From positions 8,520,682-8,584,681 of the forward strand of contig JAQFVV010012398.1 of assembly GCA_028023455.1 (NCBI GenBank): 64,000 nt of DNA. The letters are read 5' to 3'. The translations under genes were made by a program, and so were the position numbers. Below the pieces are notes generated by a model. It did not search any database and was not told the DNA's origin. It was given only the letters and a program-made list of their open reading frames with translations. This document shows positions 58,106-64,000 of the stretch, piece after piece. The DNA is from Epiperipatus broadwayi (taxonomy: Eukaryota; Onychophora; Udeonychophora; Euonychophora; Peripatidae). The first letter of the stretch is position 1, and the number at the start of each line of letters is the position of its first letter.

Positions 58106-60675
58106 AGGACATTTATAAGAAGTGAAAGTAATCGGGTAACTATGAACTTTCCTTAACAGATTTTTTATTATTGCTTATTAAAAGTAAACCTTAATTTATT
58201 GGTCAAAGCATTATTTTTTTTTTTGATACAGAAACATTAGGAGTTTGTTTATCGATGGTCATTCTCAATATCACATAACATAACACAAACACAGTTTAAA
58301 TCTTTAAACTTAAATTTTCATTATTTTTTTTTTATATTTTTTTTATATTATATATTGTAATATTGAAATTTTTTTTTATTATTGTTCTTCATTTGTTATG
58401 ATAATGAGAAACCTATAAATATATGCATTTATAATGTTTTTTTTTATCTTGTTGCATATTAAAATTGATGTAATGTATTTTATTTTCTTTTGCTGAAAGG
58501 TTGCAAGAATATTCTTTATATATGTAATTTATGTATTAATCTCTAATATAGGGGTATACATTTTAAACATATATGTTAACATTACCGAATGTGTGCATGT
58601 GTAACTGCTTACACAAACACGTCAAAAGAATAGGTTACACATAATGAGTTTAAATATGAGAAATTATAAAGCAAAGCTTACATATGAATGGAAGTGAAAT
58701 AAAACACGAGTTACATATGAAATTTATTTTTATGATATAATAAGTTAGGAAAGTCTTAAGTAAGCATTCCATGAAATATATTTTTTTTAATGTCATTTTA
58801 AGCCAGCTTATTTTAAAATTATCCAAAATGATGAACTTGTATATAAAATTTTGTGTTAGTTTTGTATTGAATTAATGTAATAATAACGCCATTTATCTAA
58901 TTAGTAAATTTGATTTTAAAGAAAGAGAGTAATAGTATTAATAAAATATAATTATATATCTTAATTGGTTTCCGAATTCTTATTAAAGTATTGTTGTATT
59001 TTTCTTGTCTTAATTCTATCATTTTAATTCATCATCATCGCTCGCAGATATTAAGAATCATCATTCGTAAATATTGAGCAAGCATTCGCAAATATTAAGC
59101 GCTCACAAAATGTTAGGTAAACTAGAATGTTGATTTACATTTAGCTATTTAAGGGTTAAGCTTGATAATAAACAAATTTTAATAATTATAGTTCAACAAT
59201 AGAAAGCTAAAATTATGTTGTGTCCATGAGTTTTGATCATCCTCATCAAAGATGGATATATTATTGATTAAAACACTGTTTCAAATAATACTATACATAA
59301 GTTATGATCGCCATCATTGATTAAATAAATTATAATCATTAAATCTAATGTTTAACATAATTAATATATTTAGTAAATAAGGATTTGTAGAAAGTTGAAT
59401 ATCATGCATAGAGATTCGTGATGATCAATCATCATCACTAGTATTATTAAATCCCAGTTTTAACTATAAAAATATTATAGTAAATAACCATAAACTTCTA
59501 AATGCTAGTGAATGTAATATTTAAATTCCATTTTGACAAGGGAGGATTTTAAAAAGTGTTTATGAGTTTATAAAGATAAATTTATTGTTGTGAGTTCAGT
59601 ATAAAGCTATGGCTGGTATCATCACTATTACTATCATCATCATCACTATTATTATCATTATTATTATGATCATCATTATTACCTTTATATTGTGATAAAT
59701 AATCTAGCTAAATGGCCATCAATATCAATAATGGTCTTCACGATGCTTGTTTAGAAGCCATTAATAAGATTATACTTATCTGTTCATCAATATACGTAAA
59801 TGAGCTAGCAATGTCTATAAGAGTCTTGATGTATATAAATTTTTGGTGATATGGGGATCTTATGATTTTATTGACATGAGTAAAATATAAGAGTGTCATT
59901 TTTTTTCATTAGTCATCCAAGTCATATGTGATAAAAATGTACCGAATGAGTTTGAACTCAGTACACTCTAAACAGATATTTATCTAGATTTAAAACAATC
60001 TAGTGGCGTTCGTGGGAAAACACATATACTTAGCTAAACTGAATAAAAAGTGATCCCATCCCTTTTCCAACTTATTAACTTTGTGTAATATGTTTTATAA
60101 GTTGTCATGAATAGCACCAGTGTGTGCGTATGACCACGAATGGTCTTAATATGGTTGGAAAAAAGAATAGAAAGGATTCTTTGTTAAAAGAACCTAGTAT
60201 TGGAGATAAGCATAATGCACTCCAGGAATCTTGCAGTGGGTAATTTTATTCAGATGCTATATTTAATATTATTTTATTTGATGACAATGGTCAGTATGTT
60301 TTAATTGTTCAAATGACTTCCCCAATATCTAAATATTCTAAATCTTTAATGATAATAGTTTTAATTTTCATTGTTGTTATTTTATATGGAGAAATGAGAT
60401 AATTTATTTATTTCATTATTAGCGTAATAGAATTAATGTTTAGGATAGTTGCAATCGGGCTATAATGTTATATTTAGTTATTGAATTATAGCAACTATCA
60501 TTTTATCACTCATCAATATATAGATTGTAATCAGTTATAAAGTAACAGCCTTTTATCAACCTTTTTGTCAGTTCATCTTTATTTATTCATACTGTTACAA
60601 ATGACAGATTATAAATAGGCATATATTATAGTAATTAATAATTGCTATCTAATTTTAATTCCATTACAATATATA
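58105..60675. other. AT-rich intergenic stretch
   Basis: Holds an imperfect array of CGCAAATATTAAGC-type units at about 59040-59105 and an (ATC/ATT)n array at 59617-59690. No gene or element recognised. Confidence 0.45.
59617..59690. repeat. (ATC)n/(ATT)n microsatellite
   Basis: An imperfect mix of ATC and ATT triplets. Confidence 0.85.
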
Positions 60676-60680
60676 TATAT

Positions 60681-60814
60681 AAAAATTAAGAGCGTGCTAA
60701 TAGCTCTAAACAAGCTTTTTTATTTATTTATGATAAATGCTACTACAAGAGAAGACATTCAAATCATTTTTATCTTGGATTGTCCCCAGAGCTATTAGCA
60801 CGCTCTTAATTTTT
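60681..60814. repeat. Hairpin MITE with perfect 27-bp inverted ends
   Basis: 60681-60707 (AAAAATTAAGAGCGTGCTAA then TAGCTCT) is the exact reverse complement of 60788-60814. The 80-bp loop has no coding capacity. The left end with the following AAACAAGCTTTT matches a decayed copy at 16215. Confidence 0.85.
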
Positions 60815-60894
60815 ACATATTTGTAAGTGCAAGCTATATATAAGTCATGTGACATCTGACTTGTTATTATTACTATTATATATATATATATAAA

Positions 60895-61029
60895 ATCAAA
60901 ACTACCCCAAATCCAAAATTAAACCAGACCAGCATAAAAATAATATTAAAACACAACCTAAGGTTTCACTGCTACAAGAAGACTTCTCAAGTGTAAAGAA
61001 CTACCAAAAACAACACAATATATATAATA
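60895..61029 (-). other. 3' untranslated end of the leftward PLE copy
   Basis: Lies between the ORF stop and a (TA)n run. On the minus strand it contains CACTTGAGAAGTCTTCTTGT then AGCAGTGAAACC, which occupies the place of the hammerhead-like motif in the other PLE but shows no convincing stem. Confidence 0.4.
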
Positions 61030-62760
61030 TTAAAAACTACCAACAAATCCATTCACTTCCCATCCACCCTTAATATTAAAAGAACTCTTAAATAAGTTAA
61101 TTGCTTCAGAATAATACATTTTCAATAATAAAGACTCTTTAATTCTTCTTTTGATTTCATTTCTCTCAAAGAAGACAACCTTAGCTTCATCAAAATCAAT
61201 AGTGTGGCCTGTATCTTTTTCATGGACATACAAAGCAGAACTAAGATATCTATTTTTAATTCTACTTTTATGAACCTTTATTCTTTCATTTAAACTCAAA
61301 CTACCCTGACCTATGTAAACCTTTTTACAATAAACAAGGGATAAAATATACTACACCAGGAATAGTCTTTTTATCAAAAACTTCTTTTGTATTATTTAAT
61401 AAATTATTCAATGTAACACCCCTTTTCCAAGCAATTTTCTTATTTCCAAACAATTTACTATTTCTACACACAATTTTATAAGAAGACAATTTAAATGGCA
61501 AAGAAATAAAATCATATTTTTCTTTAACCTTTACATCCTTACAAAAATTACTATTAAATAAAATACTTTTAACAAATTTATCAGACTATCCAACACTCAA
61601 GTAATCTTTATAAAATTGATATTTCTGAAACAAAGCTACCCCACTAAAATTATTTAATTTAATATTCCTATGACAATAATTCCTTAAAGCAGCTACTTTA
61701 TGAGATACAGACTGATAGCTATCAGGTTTAATTATAGATCTTAATTTTTTACTTTTAACTAAATGACTGCACAATGAACATTTAATTTCTACATTTCTAA
61801 TCACCAAAAGATCTAAAAATTTTAACTTATCAAAATCTAACCCCCCTCCTTCTAACACAAATTTTATAGAAGGATCAAAACAATTAAACTCATTTACAAA
61901 TTCCTTCAATTTATCATTCTCAACTACAAATAAACAATCATCAACATATCTGACAAATAATTTTACATATAAACAATTCTTTTTAATAATAATTTCCTCT
62001 TCCATATAACTAATATAAACTGAACATACTAAAGGAGAAATAATATAACCTATTATCCACCCTTCCTTAATCTTATAAAAATTACCTTTATAAGTAAAAT
62101 GCATAGAATCTTCCAATAACAAAAGCAAATCTTTAATTATCTTAATTTTATTTTTTGATAAAGAAATTTTCTTAATCAATACAGACAAAAGAACATCAAT
62201 ACTGCTTAACCTATTAACAGACTGATACATATTTTCAATATCTAAAATTCCAAATACCCAATTACTTTCCATTTTAAAATTATTAATCTTATCAAAAGCC
62301 TCAAAAGAAGAAGAAACTGTGTACTGACCAAAATCAACAAATTGTTTTAAAAAATTATTCAAGAATCTAGAAATATCCTTTACAACACTACCTGTAAAAT
62401 CAAACCATCTTTATGAGTTTTAATATTCATAAACACCTTAGCTGATGTAAAATCATTAGGATAGCATTTTAAATAATCTACTCTATTAAAATTTTTTAAA
62501 TTAACCATTTTCTTCATAGTATCTATCAATTTTCTTTTAATCAAATTATCTGGATCTTTATCTAACAACATATATTTACCATTATTTAATTCTCTATCCA
62601 TTTTCTTTTTGAATTCATCTCCTTTCATAATAACAAACCTATCAGCTTTGTCTTCATGAGATATGATTACATCATTAGCAATTAACCTATTTTTAAGATG
62701 TTTAATTTCAGCAGGATTAATAACAAATTTTTCTTTCCTTTTTAAACTCTTATTAAAAGA
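61030..62760 (-). pseudogene. Penelope-like element, reverse transcriptase plus GIY-YIG endonuclease, leftward copy
   Basis: Read leftward from 62760, the N-terminal RT region comes first: VINPAEIKHLKNRLIANDVI, then DKADRFVIMKGDEF and MLLDKDPDN, the PLE ADKGGAVVI region. At about 62395 a 19-bp deletion relative to the partner removes the PLRFIF block and shifts the frame. From 62362 the RT continues: FGILDIENMYQSV (first catalytic Asp), EGWIIGYIISPLVCSVYISY, then FVRYVDDCLFVVEN (catalytic YVDD) and LKFLDLLVIRN. A TAG at 61583-61585 interrupts it after KDYLSVG. The frame then reads on toward VVYFIPC, where a 2-bp deletion near 61335 shifts it again. It ends with the nuclease C-terminus (SLNERIKVHKSRIKNRYLSS, KDTGHTIDFDEAK, RRIKESLLL). 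Three lesions in all, so it is inactive although recently derived. Confidence 0.88.
62542..62751 (-). other. Spacer between inverted PLE arms (5' part unique to the leftward copy)
   Basis: About 210 bases separate the two arms. They encode, on the minus strand, N-terminal PLE residues with no counterpart in the rightward copy. The join with the rightward copy falls at about 62752, at ATTAAAAGAAAATTGATAG. Confidence 0.75.
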
Positions 62761-64000
62761 AAATTGATAGATACTATGAAGAAAATGGTTAATTTAAAAA
62801 TTTTTAATAGAGTAGATTATTTAAAATGCTATCCTAATGATTTTACATCAGCTAAGGTGTTTGTGAATATTAAAACTCATAAAGATGGTTTTCCTTTAAG
62901 ATTTATTTTTGATTTTACAGGTAGTGTTGTAGAGGGTATTTCTAAATTCTTGAATAATTTTTTAAAACAATTTGTTGATTTTGGTCAGTACACAGTTTCT
63001 TCTTCTTTTGAGGCTTTTGATAAGATTAATAATTTTAAAATGGAAAGTAATTGGGTATTTGGAAGTTTAGATATTGAAAATACGTATCAGTCTGTTAATA
63101 GGTTAAGCAGTATTGATGTTCTTTTGTCTGTATTGATTAAGAAAAGTTCTTTATCAAAAAATAAAATTAAAGTAATTAAAGATTTGCTTTTGTTATTGGA
63201 ATATTCTATGTATTTTACTTATAAAGGTATTTTTTATAAGATTAAGGAAGGGTGGATAATAGGTTATATTATTTCTCCTTTAGTATGTTCAGTGAAGAGG
63301 AAATTATTATTAAAAAGAATTGTTTATATGTAAAATTATTTGTCAGATATGTTGATGATTGTTTATTTGTAGTTGAGAATGATAAATTGAAGAAATTTGT
63401 AAATGAGTTTAGTTGTTTTGATCCTTCTATAAAATTTGTGTTAGAAGAAGGGGGATTAGATTTTGGTAAGTTAAAATTTTTAGATCTTTTGGTGATTAGA
63501 AATGTAGAAACTAATTGTTTATTGTGCAGTCATTTAGTTAAAAGTAAAGAATTAAGATCTATAATTAAATCTGATAGCTATCAGTCTGTATCTCATAAAG
63601 TAGCTGCTTTAAGGAATTATTGCATAGGAATATTAAATTAGATAATTTTAGTGGGGTAGCTTTGTTTCAGAAATATCAATTTTATAAAGATTACTTGAGT
63701 GTTGGATACTCTGATAAATTTGTTAAAAGTATTTTATTTAATAGTAATATTTGTAAGGATGTAAAGGTTAAAGAAAAATATGATTTTATTTCTTTGCCAT
63801 TTAAATTGTCTTCTTATAAAATTGTGTGTAGAAATAGTAAATTGTTTGGAAATAAGAAAATTGCTTGGAAAAGGGGTGTTACATTGAATAATTTATTAAA
63901 TAATACAAAAGAAGTTTTTGATAGAAAGACTATTCCTGGTGTAGTATATTTTATCCCCTGTTTATTTTGTAAGAAGGTTTACATAGGTCAGAGTAGTTTG
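62752..64000 (+). pseudogene. Penelope-like element, reverse transcriptase, rightward copy, runs off the window
   Basis: Starts at KLIDTMKKMVNL, farther 3' than the leftward copy, so it is the more 5'-truncated of the pair. It keeps the block lost from the partner (KTHKDGFPLRFIFDFTGSV) and the FGSLDIENTYQSV Asp block. A 17-bp deletion at about 63293 removes part of the SVYISYMEEE block and shifts the frame. A 1-bp deletion at about 63619 shifts it again (NYC then IGILN stop). Between them FVRYVDDCLFVVEN is intact. From about 63640 the frame reads on through KDYLSVGYSDKF, where the partner has a stop, to GVVYFIPCLFCKKVYIGQSS at the window edge, the GIY and YIG motifs of the nuclease. The rest lies outside. 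Confidence 0.88.

Noticed and set aside
1-64000. CRISPR arrays, bacterial operons or prophage
   Set aside because: No regularly spaced repeats or compact operon-like genes; splice sites, LINEs and PLEs show this is eukaryotic DNA.

Overview
This is strongly AT-rich eukaryotic nuclear DNA with few genes, many microsatellites and many decayed transposable elements. It fits an arthropod. One host gene is well supported: a three-exon gene for a small secreted protein rich in Ala, Pro, Val, Gly, Tyr and His that looks like a cuticle or structural protein. The AT content, very long intron and mix of RTE, mariner and Penelope-like elements would suit an arachnid, but the sequence does not settle this.

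Host gene. Exon 1 (30259-30286) and exon 2 (31073-31110) encode a signal peptide. Exon 3 (53058-53609) encodes the mature protein. The splice sites are canonical, the phases agree, and a polyadenylation signal lies at 53785. Intron 2 is about 21.9 kb and holds most of the young transposons. A TATA box followed by a splice donor at 18722-18788 could be a distant non-coding first exon. A cluster of CCAAT, CRE and CTCF/YY1-like motifs lies at 27.9-28.15 kb.

Layout. 1.2-2.2 kb: head-to-head Penelope-like (PLE) endonuclease fragments. 2.4-3.1 kb: RTE-type LINE 3' fragment. 3.1-12.3 kb: featureless AT-rich DNA with one (AAT)n array. 12.4-13.8 kb: RTE reverse transcriptase relic. 13.95-14.4 kb: mariner relic. 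15.6-24.5 kb: short repeat families, an antisense RTE 3' end (19.8-20.2 kb) and a hairpin element (23.3-23.5 kb). 28.55-28.7 kb: minisatellite. 31.4-35.8 kb: foldback elements. 37.59-46.82 kb: a young LTR retrotransposon with 3.17-kb LTRs whose internal region encodes only a coiled-coil protein and a retropepsin, inserted into an RTE element whose 3' part continues to 47.98 kb. 48.56-51.34 kb: near-perfect PLE palindrome. 53.06-53.8 kb: last host exon. 54.8-60.8 kb: MITE pieces, a tRNA-Val-like SINE or pseudogene and a 68-bp minisatellite. 60.9-64 kb: a third head-to-head PLE pair, with reverse transcriptase and GIY-YIG domains, running off the window.

The main pattern is that all three PLE loci have the same form: a leftward copy and a rightward copy joined at their 5' ends, with a short spacer belonging to the longer copy. 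They range from very decayed to nearly identical, so the process that makes inverted PLE dimers has probably acted repeatedly. All identifications come from reading the sequence and from family knowledge; no database search was run.
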